From contig NZ_PVNK01000138.1 of NCBI RefSeq assembly GCF_002994615.1, forward strand, positions 1 to 64,000: DNA of 64,000 nt, read 5' to 3'. The notes below the pieces were generated by a model that worked only from the letters and a program-made list of their open reading frames with translations, did no database searches and had not been told where the DNA came from. Both the position numbers and the translations under genes were made by a program. Position 1 is the first letter of the stretch. Each line of letters opens with the position of its first letter. Origin of the DNA: Enhygromyxa salina (GTDB taxonomy: Bacteria > Myxococcota_A > Polyangia > Nannocystales > Nannocystaceae). Shown here one piece after another: positions 1-10,241 of this stretch.

Positions 1-1424
1 CCACTAGCCCGAAACGGCCCATCAACCCGCCCCACAACCCCAAATTCCGCATCAACAACCCACCCATCCGGCTCCCTCCGCGCCCGAGCCCCCAACTGCC
101 GAGGCCGGTTGAGCAAGCGCCGAACCCGCGGCGGACACTCCCCTTCAACCGCCATGTTCCGCCGCTCCGGAAAGCGCACATGCGCGGTCGGAACCCAACC
201 CAGACGAGCCTCGGGCAGATGCGCCGCCCGCAGCTGCGGTCGCGTGATTGCGTCAGCCCCAAGCGCAGCGCCCAGGCGGGCGAGCGCCCGATCTGCGGCC
301 TCCAGATCGCGCCGAAGCTGCGCACGAAACAGCGCAACCTGGCGGGGATCCGTGCACTGCCCCTCGATCTCTAGCTCGAAGGCCTCGACGCCCGCGGGCA
401 GATCGATCGCGTTGATCCGCAGGCGCAGGAGATCGAGCACCTGCATGGTGTCGAGGGTTGGAGCCGCGGGCTCGAGGCGCTGATCATGTCCTTCGGAGTG
501 GTCGAGTTTCAGGCGCAGGTGCAGAGCCGACATCGCCGAGCCCCGATCTGCGAGCTGCCCGAGCAGGCGCTCGAGCACGGGCTTGATGCGAAACAGCAGC
601 CGCGTGACGTCGGCCTCGGGCGGATCGACCTCCACGCGCTCACGGACCGGGTCGACGAGCTCGCGGGCCTGCATCGGCGCCCAGTGGCCGTCGCTGCCGC
701 GCTGATGCAGGCGCTCGGCTTCGACGCCGAAGCGCACGCGCAGCTCGGGCCCGGGCAGGGCCATGAACTCGCCGAGGGTCCGCACCCCGAGGCCGGCGAG
801 GTCGTCGCGCAGGCGCGGGGAGATAGCGAGGCGATCGAGGGGCACGGCGGCGGCCATTCGGGCCTCGCGGCGTCGATCGGCGATGACCCACGCGCTCGTG
901 CGATCGCTGCGGGCACCTTGACCCCGGGCGATCGCGTGACAGCGAAAGCGATGAAAGCCGACGATGACCGTGGCCGCGAAGCCGGCCGCGCTCAGGGCCT
1001 GCTGCATCGCCATGGCCCACGCGCCGAGATCCCCCCACAGCAGGACCATGCCCGAGGGGTCGACCCAGAACGTGTCGGCCTGCGCGAGCTCGCCGGGCTC
1101 GACCCGCGGAGAGAAGTTGAGCAGCACGGCGAACAGCTCGGACACGGCTCGCTCGATGCGCTCGGCCGGGACGACCGACGCCCGCAGCTGCGGTGCGAGG
1201 CTGCGCGCGGCCGCGAAGCGCATGCCGGACAGCACCCGCGACCTTCGGGCGTGCTCGTTGACCCACAGCAGCTTGGCTTGGGGGCGGTCAGCTTCGACGA
1301 CCGCGACGGGGTGCTCGCGCCAGTCGGGGTGATCGAGCAGCAGCAGCTGCAGTGGTAGGGCAGGGAGCTCGACACAGGCCACGCGCTCGCCCTCGTTTGC
1401 CTTCGACGCCCGGGCCCGAGACAT
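1..1424 (-). CDS. imuB: ImuB-like Y-family DNA polymerase (partial, C-terminus off the left edge)
   Basis: The reading frame from ATG at 1424 stays open to the left edge (474 codons). The N-terminus reads VACVELPALPLQLLLLDHP, then PVAVVEADRPQAKLLWVNE, the fold of Y-family polymerases. The acidic catalytic residues of active members are replaced: the strand-1 position is VELPAL, and the later site reads FWVDPSGMVLLWG instead of an SxDE motif. This is the hallmark of ImuB, the non-catalytic adaptor of the ImuA/ImuB/DnaE2 mutasome in damage-induced mutagenesis. The helix-hairpin-helix part (LAGLGVRTLGEFMALPGPEL) and the little-finger region follow. No imuA lies upstream; the next gene is divergent. 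dnaE2 may lie beyond the left edge. A possible LexA box precedes the start. Six other ORFs across this stretch are shadows. Confidence 0.85.
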   Translation of the reverse strand, partial: MSRARASKANEGERVACVELPALPLQLLLLDHPDWREHPVAVVEADRPQAKLLWVNEHARRSRVLSGMRFAAARSLAPQLRASVVPAERIERAVSELFAVLLNFSPRVEPGELAQADTFWVDPSGMVLLWGDLGAWAMAMQQALSAAGFAATVIVGFHRFRCHAIARGQGARSDRTSAWVIADRRREARMAAAVPLDRLAISPRLRDDLAGLGVRTLGEFMALPGPELRVRFGVEAERLHQRGSDGHWAPMQARELVDPVRERVEVDPPEADVTRLLFRIKPVLERLLGQLADRGSAMSALHLRLKLDHSEGHDQRLEPAAPTLDTMQVLDLLRLRINAIDLPAGVEAFELEIEGQCTDPRQVALFRAQLRRDLEAADRALARLGAALGADAITRPQLRAAHLPEARLGWVPTAHVRFPERRNMAVEGECPPRVRRLLNRPRQLGARARREPDGWVVDAEFGVVGRVDGPFRAS

Positions 1425-1434
1425 GATCCTGTAT

Positions 1435-1451
1435 ACTGAACGCGCTGCCAG
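1435..1451 (-). promoter_or_regulatory. Possible LexA/SOS box upstream of imuB
   Basis: Read on the minus strand the site is CTGGCAGCGCGTTCAGT, ending 10 bases before the imuB ATG. It matches about 14 of 17 positions of the LexA motif I remember for Myxococcus xanthus (CTRHAMRYBYGTTCAGS), including the full GTTCAG half. Damage-inducible control of imuB is usual in other bacteria. The motif is recalled from memory and the site is inferred. Confidence 0.4.
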
Positions 1452-1486
1452 TGTTCAAGGGCACGGATGCCGGGCACCGTGGTCGC

Positions 1487-2503
1487 ATGTCCGTGCGCGC
1501 TCTTGTGACCTTATCCCTGGCTTTCGCGTCCCTCAGTCTCGCCGGTTGCACCGAAGACGGTGCGGGCGAGGGTGCTGACCAGGCTGGTGATGGTGACGGC
1601 GACACGACCGGCGACGAGGATTCCGGTGGCGACGGTGACGGCGACTCCGGCGACGGCGACGGCGACGGCGACTCCGGCGATGGCGATGGCGATGGCGACG
1701 GCGACTCCGGCGATGGGGATGGCGATGGCGACTCCGGTGATGGCGACGGCGATGGCGATGGCGACTCCGGTGACGGCGACTGCGCGACCTGGTGCCCGAC
1801 CCCCGGCACGAGCTGGCAGTGGCAGCTCTCGGGCAACCTCGACACCACCTTCGACGTCGAGGTCTACGACATCGATCTCTTCGACACCCCACCTGCAACG
1901 ATCGCCTCGCTCCATGACGACGGCCGCGCCGTGATCTGCTACTTCAGCGCCGGCTCCCACGAGGACTGGCGGCCCGACGCCGACCAGTTCCCGCCCGCGG
2001 CGATCGGCGACCCGCTCGACGGCTGGCCCGGCGAGCGCTGGCTCGACATTCGCGACGCCGAGGTCCGCGCGCTCATGCAGGCCCGGCTCGATCTCGCCCA
2101 GAGTGCGGGCTGCGACGCCGTCGAGCCCGACAACGTCGACGGCTGGACCAACCCGACCGGCTTCGACCTCAGCGCCGACGACCAGCTCGACTACAACGCC
2201 TTCTTGGCCGCCGAGGCTCACGCGCGCGGGCTCTCGATCGGGCTCAAGAACGACCTCGATCAGGTCGACGCGCTCGTCGACCAATTCGACTGGGCCCTGA
2301 ACGAAGAGTGCATCGCCTACGATGAGTGCGAGCTCCTCCAGCCCTTCCTCGACGCCGGCAAGGCCGTGTTTCACGTCGAGTATGTCGACGACCCCGCCGA
2401 CGGCCCCGCCGCAGCCGACACGGTCTGCGGTCAGGTCCCGGCCGGGTTCTCGACCCTGATCAAGCTGTGGGATCTCGACGCCTGGCGCCTCGAGTGCGCC
2501 TGA
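1487..2503 (+). CDS. Lipoprotein with GH114-like endo-alpha-1,4-polygalactosaminidase domain
   Basis: Starting at ATG 1487 gives a clean lipoprotein signal (MSVRALVTLSLAFASLSLAGC, lipobox LAGC). The upstream GTG at 1451 would put 12 extra residues before it. Residues ~30-100 are a Gly-Asp/Ser spacer. The rest (~105-338) is a TIM-barrel-like domain of the GH114/TM1410 type: AVICYFSAGSHEDWRPDA, GERWLDIRD, GCDAVEPDNVDGW, GLSIGLKNDL, NEECIAYDEC and AVFHVEYVDD. The acidic residues in DAVEPDN and HVEY are where catalytic acids are expected. Members cleave galactosamine-containing exopolysaccharide. Likely outer-membrane anchored with the enzyme held off the surface by the spacer. Confidence 0.8.
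   Translation: MSVRALVTLSLAFASLSLAGCTEDGAGEGADQAGDGDGDTTGDEDSGGDGDGDSGDGDGDGDSGDGDGDGDGDSGDGDGDGDSGDGDGDGDGDSGDGDCATWCPTPGTSWQWQLSGNLDTTFDVEVYDIDLFDTPPATIASLHDDGRAVICYFSAGSHEDWRPDADQFPPAAIGDPLDGWPGERWLDIRDAEVRALMQARLDLAQSAGCDAVEPDNVDGWTNPTGFDLSADDQLDYNAFLAAEAHARGLSIGLKNDLDQVDALVDQFDWALNEECIAYDECELLQPFLDAGKAVFHVEYVDDPADGPAAADTVCGQVPAGFSTLIKLWDLDAWRLECA
1618..1782 (+). repeat. In-frame GGCGAC/GGCGAT microsatellite encoding a Gly-Asp-Ser spacer
   Basis: Six-base GGYGAY units, punctuated by GACTCCGG, repeat through this stretch and encode (GD)n-S blocks. Third-position wobble differs between units, so the array is not perfectly homogenised. A shorter array of the same type lies in the gene at 5104. 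Confidence 0.85.
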
Positions 2504-2628
2504 GCGAGGGCCGGGGCAACCCCGCCGCGCGCGGTCGCGTCTGCAGTCCTCCTCGCGCAAGCGCGTGTTCGGCGCTGCTCGGCCGGGAAGACACTTGAGG
2601 GCCGCCGCCGCACGTGGTCCTTTGGGGC

Positions 2629-4938
2629 ATGCGCCGTAGTTGTCTTGCGTCCGCCTTCGTCCTGCCTTGCCTCGCGCCTTGGGTCCTCGCCTGCAGCGAC
2701 AACGGCAACGCCGAGGGCGACACCGAGGTCGGGATCACCCAGGGCACCGAGGAGTCCGGGTCGAGCGAGTCGGGCGAGTCGGGTGAGACCGACGGCGAAG
2801 AGGCGGGCGAGACCGTCGGCGATCCCGACCTCCCGCCCGAGTGCGAGCCGGCCTGCGAGGATCAGCAGCAGTGCATCGACGGCGCCTGCTGTGACGAGGC
2901 GGCGATCTGTGCCGGGGTCTGCTGCGCGGGCGAGGAGGTCTGCTCGTTCTCCGAGTGCGTGATCCCGGGCGACGAGTGCATCGACGCGACCGAGTGCCCC
3001 GAGGGCGACTACTGCGAGTACAGCCTCGGCGAGTCCGGCGGGGCCATGGACATGTGCCAGGGCGGGAGCGTGGCCACGGGCAAGTGCCTGCCGAGCCCGC
3101 CGGACTGCCCGCCCGGCGAGCGGCCCGAGCCCGACGAGGAGCTGACCTGCCTGCCGGTCTGCGAGTACATGCCCGAGACCAACTTTGCGCCCGAGCTCAA
3201 GTTTCAGGTCCCCGATCTCCACGTCATGATGTCGCCGATCGTCACCCAGCTCGACGACGACAACTGCGACGGCCTCGTCGACGAGCGCGACATCCCCGAG
3301 ATCGTGTTCTCGAGCTTCTTCGAGGGCGACTACAACAGCAACGGCACGCTCCACGCGGTCTCGATCGTCGACGGCCAGCTCGTCGACAAGTGGTCGGCCA
3401 ACCCCCAGGCCCCGCAGATCCACCCTGGCGTCGAGCTCACCGCGGGGGACGTCGGCGGGATGCCGGGCAGCGAGATCTTCGTGTGCACCAACACCGGCCA
3501 GGTCCGGGCCTTCAACCCCGACGGCAGCGAGCTGTGGATCTCGTCCTACACCGGCGGCTGCCTGATGCCCTCGCTCGCCGATCTCGATCATGACGGCCAG
3601 GTCGAGCTCGTCGTCAAAGGCGGGGTCCTCGACGCGGCGACCGGCGCGACCGAGGCGACCTTCGGGATCACCCAGGTCACCGTCCAGCCGATCGACCTCG
3701 ACGGCGACGGGACCCTCGAGATCGCCGGCCCGCAGGCGGTCTACGAGGCCGACGGCACGCTCCTGGGCATGACCGGCGTGACCGGCAGCTGGACCGCGGC
3801 CGCCGACCTCGACCTCGACTTCAACCCCGAGATCATCGTCGCCGAGTTCAGCTCACACCGCGTCCACATCTATCACTGGGACCAACAGACCGAGCAGATC
3901 GTGCTCGATCGCCAAAATTTCGACATCAACGGCCCGCTGTCGCCGGATCTGTGCCCGCCCGGGAGCTCGGGCAACACCCGCGGTGGCGGGCCGCCGACGG
4001 TCGCCGACTTCAACGGCGACGGGACCCCCGACGTGGCGATCGCTGGCGGGGTCGGCTACGCGGTGCTCGACGGGACCAAGATAATGGATCCGATGGTCGC
4101 CGACGTCGACGCGTTCTTGTGGATCTCGCAGACCCACGACTGCTCCTCGGCCCAGACCGGCAGCTCGGTGTTCGACTTCGACGGCGACGGCTCGGCCGAG
4201 GTCGTCTACAGCGACGAGCGGTACCTGCGGATCTATCGGGGCACCGACGGCGAGGTCCTGTGGCAGACCTGCAACACGACCGGGACCCTGCGCGAGCTCC
4301 CGGTCGTCGCCGACGTCGACAACGACGGCCACGCCGACATCGTCGTCGTGTCGAACGACTACTCCTCGATCACCTGCGAAGACACCAAGCAGACCGGCGT
4401 GCGGGTGTTTGGCGACGAGCAGGGCAAGTGGGTCCGGACCCGGCGGATCTGGAATCAGCACCACTATCACGTGACCAACATCAACGAGGATGGCAGCGTG
4501 CCGACCCAGGAGATGGCCAACTGGCTCAGCGAGGGGCTCAACAACTTCCGCCAGAACGTCCAGCCGCAGGGAGAATTCTCCGCGCCCGACCTGGTCGTCG
4601 ACATCCAGACCCGGTGCCTGGGCGGCTACGAGGTCGTCGCCCGGGTCCGCAACATCGGCCAGGCGTCGGTCCCGGCCGGGGTCAAGGTCGGCTTTTATGA
4701 CGGCGATCCGGCCATGGGCGGCAGCCTGATCGGGCAGGGCGTCACGACCAAGGTCCTGTACCCGGCCGAGGCCGAGGACGTGGTCCTCGACGGCGATCTG
4801 GTCCCGCAGGCGATCAAGGACGGCGATCAGGAGCTGTGGGTCGTTGTCGACGACGGGATGCCCGAGCACCCGTGGCACGAGTGCCGGACCGACAACAACG
4901 TTCACCACGAAGACGCGGCCTGCGAGGTGATTGGTTGA
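2629..4938 (+). CDS. Secreted FG-GAP/VCBS-repeat lipoprotein
   Basis: ATG 2629 gives signal MRRSCLASAFVLPCLAPWVLAC with lipobox VLAC; an in-frame GTG at 2614 only adds five residues. Acidic linker, then a Cys-rich knot (~70-190), then a beta-propeller of Ca-binding-like FG-GAP repeats such as ADLDHDGQVELV, DLDGDGTLEIAG, ADFNGDGTPDVAIAGG, DFDGDGSAEVVYSD and ADVDNDGHADIVVVSND. The C-terminal ~110 residues (APDLVVDIQTRCLGGYEVVA onward) resemble a CARDB adhesion-type domain. Typical of surface or secreted myxobacterial proteins of unknown ligand. It stands alone between intergenic gaps of 125 and 165 bases. Confidence 0.8.
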   Translation: MRRSCLASAFVLPCLAPWVLACSDNGNAEGDTEVGITQGTEESGSSESGESGETDGEEAGETVGDPDLPPECEPACEDQQQCIDGACCDEAAICAGVCCAGEEVCSFSECVIPGDECIDATECPEGDYCEYSLGESGGAMDMCQGGSVATGKCLPSPPDCPPGERPEPDEELTCLPVCEYMPETNFAPELKFQVPDLHVMMSPIVTQLDDDNCDGLVDERDIPEIVFSSFFEGDYNSNGTLHAVSIVDGQLVDKWSANPQAPQIHPGVELTAGDVGGMPGSEIFVCTNTGQVRAFNPDGSELWISSYTGGCLMPSLADLDHDGQVELVVKGGVLDAATGATEATFGITQVTVQPIDLDGDGTLEIAGPQAVYEADGTLLGMTGVTGSWTAAADLDLDFNPEIIVAEFSSHRVHIYHWDQQTEQIVLDRQNFDINGPLSPDLCPPGSSGNTRGGGPPTVADFNGDGTPDVAIAGGVGYAVLDGTKIMDPMVADVDAFLWISQTHDCSSAQTGSSVFDFDGDGSAEVVYSDERYLRIYRGTDGEVLWQTCNTTGTLRELPVVADVDNDGHADIVVVSNDYSSITCEDTKQTGVRVFGDEQGKWVRTRRIWNQHHYHVTNINEDGSVPTQEMANWLSEGLNNFRQNVQPQGEFSAPDLVVDIQTRCLGGYEVVARVRNIGQASVPAGVKVGFYDGDPAMGGSLIGQGVTTKVLYPAEAEDVVLDGDLVPQAIKDGDQELWVVVDDGMPEHPWHECRTDNNVHHEDAACEVIG

Positions 4939-5103
4939 GGGCGGGGCTCCCGGACTCAGAAGGGGGCGCCGGGTACCCTTGGGCTTGGGGGAGCCCCGCG
5001 TGGTTTCGCGCGAACGAGAGAGGGGGCTGGGCGAGGGCTGCGCCGAACGCATTGCCGTTTCGAGGGGGCATCGCCCGCCTTGCTTTGACGTAGACTGCCC
5101 CCG

Positions 5104-5979
5104 ATGCGCACGACACCTGTTCTTGTGGTTCTTTCATTCGCTCTCACGTTCGGGTGTGGCAAGAAGGTCGAAGACCCCGGCGCCGACGACAGCGCGGATG
5201 AAAGCGAGACCGACGGCGGCGACGGCGACGGCGACGCGACTCCCACCGACGGCGACGGTGACGGCGACCCCGGCGACGGCGACGGCGACGAGGGCTTCGT
5301 GCCGATGAACGACACAATCTCGGTCACCGACTGCGACCCCTTCGCGCAGGACTGCCCCGCGGGTGAGAAGTGCGTGGCCTATGCCAGCACTGGCGGGACC
5401 TGGGACGCCAACAAGTGCGTGACCGTCACGGGCGCGGGCACGATCGGTGATCAGTGCACCTACGCTGGCGCGGCGGAGGGCACCGATGACTGCGACGAGA
5501 ACCACGTATGTTGGAACGCGCTCGACGTCGATGGCGTGCTGGTCGGGACCTGCTTCCCCTTCTGCACGGGTGGGGCCGACAACCCGTCGTGCGAGGACGC
5601 CAGCCAGAGCTGTCGCGTCGTCAACGACGGCACGATCGCCGTGTGCTTGCCGAACTGCGATCCGCTCCTGCAAGAGTGCGACGACGGCCTCGGCTGCTAC
5701 TGGAGCGGCGGCAGCCAGACCTTCCAGTGCATCATCACCGCCGGGGGCATCCCGACCGGCGAGCCCTGCGGCTTCAACAACGACTGCAACCCCGGTCACT
5801 TCTGTGCCGACGCCGCGTCGCTCGAGACCTGCAACGGCTCGGCCTGCTGCGCGACCTTCTGCGACGTCACCGAGGATCCGAGCACCTGCGTGGCGCCGCT
5901 CGAGTGCGTCTCGTTCTTCGAAGAGGGCGTCGCGCCGCCGCTCTACGTCGACCTCGGCCTCTGCATTTTACCGCTGTAG
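5104..5979 (+). CDS. Cys-rich lipoprotein with Gly-Asp spacer
   Basis: The signal peptide MRTTPVLVVLSFALTFGC has lipobox TFGC. A (GD)n spacer covers residues ~38-60. The remaining ~230 residues hold about 24 cysteines in short repeating patterns (DCDPFAQDCPAGEKC, CLPNCDPLLQECDDGLGCY, CGFNNDCNPGHFCADAAS), suggesting disulfide-rich extracellular modules. No catalytic motif is seen. This architecture recurs in Nannocystineae-type genomes; function unknown. A strong hairpin terminator follows at 6075-6105. Confidence 0.75.
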   Translation: MRTTPVLVVLSFALTFGCGKKVEDPGADDSADESETDGGDGDGDATPTDGDGDGDPGDGDGDEGFVPMNDTISVTDCDPFAQDCPAGEKCVAYASTGGTWDANKCVTVTGAGTIGDQCTYAGAAEGTDDCDENHVCWNALDVDGVLVGTCFPFCTGGADNPSCEDASQSCRVVNDGTIAVCLPNCDPLLQECDDGLGCYWSGGSQTFQCIITAGGIPTGEPCGFNNDCNPGHFCADAASLETCNGSACCATFCDVTEDPSTCVAPLECVSFFEEGVAPPLYVDLGLCILPL

Positions 5980-6029
5980 ACTCGACGCTCCCGCGAGTCG
6001 CGCGGAACCAAGTGTTCGAGCACGCGGGA

Positions 6030-6065
6030 CTAGCAGCCCGGGCTGCTAGCAGCCCGGGGTGCTAG
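6030..6065. repeat. Dispersed palindromic repeat, copy A
   Basis: The 20-base perfect palindrome CTAGCAGCCCGGGCTGCTAG is followed at once by a partial unit CAGCCCGGGGTGCTAG. Related copies lie at 15136, 50584-50621, 50744-50766 and, degenerate, 59005. Sits between two convergent genes. Confidence 0.8.
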
Positions 6066-6074
6066 ACCTGAATC

Positions 6075-6105
6075 TTCAAGGGGCCTTTTCGAAAGGCCCC
6101 TTGAA
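6075..6105. terminator. Bidirectional hairpin terminator
   Basis: A perfect 14-bp inverted repeat, TTCAAGGGGCCTTT and its complement, encloses a 3-base loop (TCG) between convergent genes. A-rich/T-rich flanks suit termination in both directions. Confidence 0.7.
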
Positions 6106-6115
6106 AACTAGACCC

Positions 6116-6137
6116 AGAGTCGCTGACGGCGGTGGGG
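6116..6137 (-). repeat. Post-stop short repeat, copy 1
   Basis: The + strand begins AGAGTCGCTGACGGC and ends GTGGGG. The 22-base match to 30060-30081 has one mismatch. Both copies lie just downstream of the stop codon of a minus-strand gene and in the same orientation to it. A weaker copy follows a plus-strand gene at 55068. Confidence 0.55.
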
Positions 6138-6147
6138 TCATCGACAC

Positions 6148-6735
6148 TCACCAACGGAGGGCGTAGGTGCAGGCCTGCGCGCCCTGGCGTCGGCACTCGC
6201 TACCGACGTGCTCGGCGATCGTGCGGGGCTCGAAGCGCCGGGCCATCGTCGTGACGATGCCGAGGTCGAACTCGCACGGGTAGGGGGTCACGCAGGTCAT
6301 GAGGATGTGGGCGTCGCCGACGCGCTCGTAGCCGTAGTGACCGATGCCCTCGAGCATGGTCTGCGAGGCCGGGTCGTACATGACCTGGCCGTGACGGCGA
6401 TGGTTGAGGTGGTAGGCGACGTCGATCGACTGGAGGGCCGTGTGGACGTCGACGGGCGAGGCGGGGAACACCGCGTTGTTCGGGATCTCGGCTCCAATGT
6501 TGAACAGGATCTCGGTCCCGAAGCGCTCGTCGACCTCGCGCAGGGCGTCGAGCCAGGCTTGCTGCGAGTACCAGCTGTCGAGATCGACTTCGGTCGCGCC
6601 TAGGTCCCCGCAATCGACCAGGCCCTGGCGGCACAACATGCGGTCGACGATCGAGCGCAGCGGGCCGAAGCCCCCGATCGCGGCCATGACCGCGGCGCCC
6701 AAGATCTCGATGTGCGGTTCGAAGGCGCGATACTG
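6148..6735 (-). CDS. Small V4R/heme-NO-binding-like sensor protein
   Basis: The frame is open to 7065, but its N-terminal 110 codons are Arg-rich low-complexity sequence unlike protein. The plausible start is ATG 6735 (MQYRAFEPHIEILGAAVMAA, 195 aa). The C-terminus FEPRTIAEHVGSECRRQG, then ACTYALRW, resembles the Cys...Cys...W ending of 4-vinyl-reductase (V4R)/HNOB-type small-molecule-binding domains common in myxobacteria. No DNA-binding or kinase part is attached. The assignment rests on the C-terminal pattern and is tentative. Confidence 0.6.
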   Translation of the reverse strand, partial: QYRAFEPHIEILGAAVMAAIGGFGPLRSIVDRMLCRQGLVDCGDLGATEVDLDSWYSQQAWLDALREVDERFGTEILFNIGAEIPNNAVFPASPVDVHTALQSIDVAYHLNHRRHGQVMYDPASQTMLEGIGHYGYERVGDAHILMTCVTPYPCEFDLGIVTTMARRFEPRTIAEHVGSECRRQGAQACTYALRW

Positions 6736-7192
6736 CATCCGCGCGGAGGATAACGCCTCCGGGCGTGCGAGGCCGCGCGCGCGAGGGCGCGCTCGCGTGC
6801 GCGCTAGCCGGCGAGCGCGCGCGAGCTCGGCTGCCCAGCGGCGCCGCGCGCATCGCCGCCGCGCGCATCGCCGCCGCGCGCCGGGGCCGTCGAGGTGTCG
6901 AGGTGTCGAGGATGCTGCGCTGGATCGGCGGCGCGATCGCTCGGTCGAGCCTGGCTGCGGACGCTGCCGCGTCGTCCTCGACCTCGACCTCGTTGAGGTG
7001 TACGGGCAGGGGCGAAGGCGAGGGCGCCAGGCCGCGGTTGTTGCCGAATCGATCGGCTCAGACAAGGACCGCGGCCGCCCGGCCCTGAGCGTCCCTCAGC
7101 GGCCGAAATCCGCGGCTTGGATCCAGCTATGGACGGCCCGCCGAGCCAGCCGGTATACCCGCCGCGCTCACTCCACGAGCGCATCGAACCTC
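6736..7192. other. Intergenic stretch upstream of mdh with GC-rich microrepeats
   Basis: No gene is supported. Around 6838-6885 a 15-base unit (GCGCGCATCGCCGCC) is repeated about 2.5 times, and GTCGAGGT is repeated at 6888-6912. The right part should hold promoters for mdh-sucCD and for the divergent 6735 gene; no clear -35/-10 could be picked. Confidence 0.5.
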
Positions 7193-8155
7193 ATGTCACG
7201 CCGCAACAAGATCACTGTCATCGGAGCTGGAAACGTCGGAGCGACCACCGCCCACTGGGCCGCGTCGCGCCACCTCGGGGACGTCGTCCTCGTCGACATC
7301 AAGCCGGGCATGCCCCAGGGCAAGGCCCTCGACCTCGCCGAGTCCGGGCCGCCGATGGGCTTCGACCTCAACCTGTCCGGGACTCAGGACTACGCCGACA
7401 CCGCGGGCTCCGACGTGGTCGTCATCACCGCCGGGGTCCCGCGCCGCAAGGATCCCAAGACCGGCGAGTACACCAGCCGCGACGAGCTGATCGAGACCAA
7501 CCGCAAGATCGTCGGGGCCGTGACCAAGGGCGTGGTCGAGCACTCGCCCGACGCGGTCCTGATCGCCGTCGCCAACCCGCTCGACGCGATGTGCCACGTG
7601 ACCCTCCACGAGTCGGGCTTCCCCAAGCAGCGGGTCATCGGCATGGCCGGGGTCCTCGACACCTCGCGCTACAAGACCTTCATTGCGATGGAGCTCGGCG
7701 TCAGCGTCGAGGACATCCACGGCATGGTCCTCGGCGGCCACGGCGACACCATGGTCCCGCTCCCGCGCCACACCTCGGTCGCCGGGATTCCGCTGACCGA
7801 GCTCCTGCCCAAAGACAAGATCGACGCGATCATCCAGCGGACCCGCAAGGGCGGCGGCGAGATCGTCGGGCTGCTCGGCTACTCGGGCTACTACGCGCCC
7901 GCGGCCTCGGCCTGCGTCATGGTCGAGTCGGTCGTCCGCGATCGCAAGCGCGTGCTGCCCTGCGCGTGCCTGTGCGAGGGCGAGTACGGCTACGACGGCC
8001 TCTACCTCGGCGTGCCCGCGGTCATCGGCAAGGGCGGCGTCGAGAAGATCATCGAGATGGAGCTCAACGACGAGGAGAAGGCGATGCTCGACATCTCGGC
8101 CAACGCCGTCCGCGACGTCGTCAAGCTGCTCCCCTACACCTCCGCCGCGAGCTGA
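7193..8155 (+). CDS. mdh: Malate dehydrogenase (LDH-like type)
   Basis: Oxidises malate to oxaloacetate with NAD in the TCA cycle. The 320-aa product starts [20 protein letters not shown], with the Rossmann GxGNVG motif. An acidic residue for the NAD ribose follows (VVLVDIKPG), then [20 protein letters not shown] and the catalytic His in [15 protein letters not shown] (~H183). The substrate loop reads [20 protein letters not shown], with the Arg pair of malate rather than lactate dehydrogenases. A 6440 start would include non-protein-like sequence. sucC follows 17 bases later, so the three TCA genes are probably one operon. Confidence 0.95.
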   Translation: MSRRNKITVIGAGNVGATTAHWAASRHLGDVVLVDIKPGMPQGKALDLAESGPPMGFDLNLSGTQDYADTAGSDVVVITAGVPRRKDPKTGEYTSRDELIETNRKIVGAVTKGVVEHSPDAVLIAVANPLDAMCHVTLHESGFPKQRVIGMAGVLDTSRYKTFIAMELGVSVEDIHGMVLGGHGDTMVPLPRHTSVAGIPLTELLPKDKIDAIIQRTRKGGGEIVGLLGYSGYYAPAASACVMVESVVRDRKRVLPCACLCEGEYGYDGLYLGVPAVIGKGGVEKIIEMELNDEEKAMLDISANAVRDVVKLLPYTSAAS

Positions 8156-8172
8156 CGACACGAGGACAAACC

Positions 8173-9365
<1,193 letters not shown>

Positions 9366-9369
<4 letters not shown>

Positions 9370-10241
9370 GCGTGCTCGTCGACAAGAACACCAAGCTGCT
9401 CGTCCAGGGCATCACCGGCAAGACCGGTGCCTTCCACGCCGGGCTCTCGATCGAGTACGGCACCTCGGTCGTGGCCGGGGTCGTGCCTGGCAAGGGCGGA
9501 TCCAAGGCCTGCGATGACCGCGTGCCCGTGTTCGACACGGTCGCCGAGGCCGTCGAGAAGACCGGCGCCAACGCCTCGGTCGTGTTCGTGCCGCCGCCCT
9601 TCGCGGCCGACGCGATCATGGAGTCCGTCGCGGCCGAGATCCCGCTGGTCATCGCGATCACCGAGGGCATCCCGGTCAACGACATGATCGTGGTCAAGCG
9701 CTTCTTGGAGGGCAAGAACTCGCGCCTGATCGGGCCCAACTGCCCCGGCGTGATCACTCCGGATCAGTGCCGGATCGGCATCATGCCCGGCTACATCCAC
9801 AAGCCGGGCAAGATCGGCGTGGTCTCGCGCTCGGGCACGCTGACCTACGAGGCCGTCCACCAGCTGACGACCCTCGGGCTCGGCCAGACCACCGCGATCG
9901 GCATCGGCGGCGACCCGGTCAACGGGACCAACTTCGTCGACTGCCTCCAGCTGTTCAACGAGGACCCCGCGTGCGAGGGCATCGTCATGATCGGCGAGAT
10001 CGGCGGCGCGGCCGAGGAGGCTGGCGCGGCGTTCATCAAGGAGCACGTCAAGAAGCCCTGCGTCGGCTTCATCGCTGGCGTCTCGGCCCCGAAGGGCAAG
10101 CGCATGGGCCACGCCGGGGCGATCATCTCGGGCGGCAAGGGCACGGCCGAGGCCAAGCTCGAGGCCCTGCGCGACGCGGGCGTGAAGATCGCCGACACGC
10201 CTTCGGACATCGGCTCGGCCATGGCCTCGCTGATCGGCTGA
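9366..10241 (+). CDS. sucD: Succinyl-CoA synthetase alpha subunit
   Basis: The 291-aa partner of SucC starts [20 protein letters not shown]. It has the CoA-binding region (GVVPGKGG), [20 protein letters not shown] and the phospho-His in [10 protein letters not shown] (H249). Four-base overlap with sucC indicates translational coupling. A strong terminator follows 19 bases after the stop. The last six codons and the terminator are copied again at 15160. Confidence 0.97.

Noticed and set aside
486..1358. A 290-codon plus-strand frame
   Set aside because: Antisense to imuB, which has recognisable family motifs.
1511..2560. A 349-codon minus-strand frame
   Set aside because: Antisense of the GH114-like gene; repeated VAIA strings reflect the GD-repeat DNA.
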